Assembly (NCBI GenBank): GCA_016840095.1
Contig: JAEOSZ010000011.1
Location: 1 to 64,000, forward strand
Length of the DNA: 64,000 nucleotides
Origin: Candidatus Heimdallarchaeota archaeon
GTDB lineage: Archaea; Asgardarchaeota; Heimdallarchaeia; Heimdallarchaeales; Heimdallarchaeaceae
Reading direction: 5' to 3'
Below, in pieces: positions 63,956 through 64,000 of this stretch. The translations under genes were made by a program, and so were the position numbers. The notes beneath the pieces are model-generated. The model did not search any database. It saw nothing but the letters and a program-made list of their open reading frames with translations, and was not told the origin of the DNA. How positions within the stretch are numbered: the first letter of the stretch is position 1; each line of letters begins with the position of its first letter.

Positions 63956-64000
63956 TTAGATTCCAGTTATTGCTTCTGCACGAGAACCTAGTATCACATT
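63956..64000 (-). CDS. 3' end of a truncated gene
   Basis: On the minus strand the frame is open for 14 codons from the window edge and stops at TAA (63956-63958), giving a tail NVILGSRAEAITGI. A T-rich terminator follows. The rest of the gene lies outside the window, so its product cannot be named. Confidence 0.45.
   Translation of the reverse strand, partial: NVILGSRAEAITGI

Noticed and set aside
1..64000. Search for CRISPR arrays, tRNA or rRNA genes, insertion sequences and prophage
   Set aside because: I saw no regularly spaced direct repeats, no cloverleaf with conserved TTC arm, no rRNA-like stretch and no transposase or phage gene. Reading by eye can miss a divergent tRNA, so this is not proof of absence.

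Overview
The window is an AT-rich, gene-dense piece of an archaeal chromosome. Archaeal markers are TFB (17094), heterodimeric primase PriS/PriL with a Y-family polymerase (22612-26308), archaeal-type AlaRS (18520), the KEOPS subunit Cgi121 (49876), AMP phosphorylase (50409), pyruvoyl-dependent arginine decarboxylase (14279), SepF (18141), an archaeal RecJ-like protein with a DnaJ-type zinc finger (35660), and TATA-box promoters about 25-30 bases upstream of start codons. Roadblock/LC7-like and longin-like proteins, RING/IBR-like zinc fingers joined to or next to winged helices, and an SMC protein with an Smc5/6-flavoured Walker B suggest an Asgard archaeon, perhaps of the Heimdallarchaeia. 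That placement is an inference from gene content only.

Layout. 1-12.7 kb is almost all minus strand: two small membrane proteins, an S33-type hydrolase, a nitrilase-family amidase, a GNAT protein, a GPH/MelB-like transporter, an asymmetric two-subunit ABC exporter, an orphan LolD/MacB-type ATPase, a MazG-like protein and a large multi-winged-helix protein ending in a RING-like zinc domain. 12.8-18.5 kb holds glutamine synthetase and arginine decarboxylase (divergent), a secreted PKD-domain protein, TFB and SepF. 18.5-31 kb holds AlaRS, an Eis-like acetyltransferase, the dinB-priL-priS operon, a secreted phospholipase D/lamin-tail protein and an XPD-family helicase.

31.4-37.8 kb is a plus-strand run: TPR protein, PD-(D/E)XK-like protein, longin-like protein, roadblock-like protein, a small unknown and the RecJ-like DHH protein. 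37.8-45.6 kb holds membrane proteins, a longin-like/DUF2892-like fusion, a 52-residue membrane protein, a HAD phosphatase, a surface subtilase, a clear roadblock protein and thioredoxin. 45.7-55.7 kb holds ArgRS, a PfkB kinase, two unknowns, Cgi121 and AMP phosphorylase, two cysteine-containing microproteins and a divergent GH57/GalT pair. 55.9-59.0 kb encodes a giant surface protein.

The most interesting region is 59.1-63.9 kb: an SMC-family ATPase followed by three genes, each overlapping the next by exactly 4 bases. They encode a possible kleisin, a tandem winged-helix (ScpB/Nse3-like, KITE) protein and a RING/IBR-like zinc-finger protein. The set parallels the eukaryotic Smc5/6 core plus Nse4, Nse3 and Nse1. 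The SMC identity is secure; the partner assignments are hypotheses. I saw no tRNA, rRNA, CRISPR array, insertion sequence or prophage.
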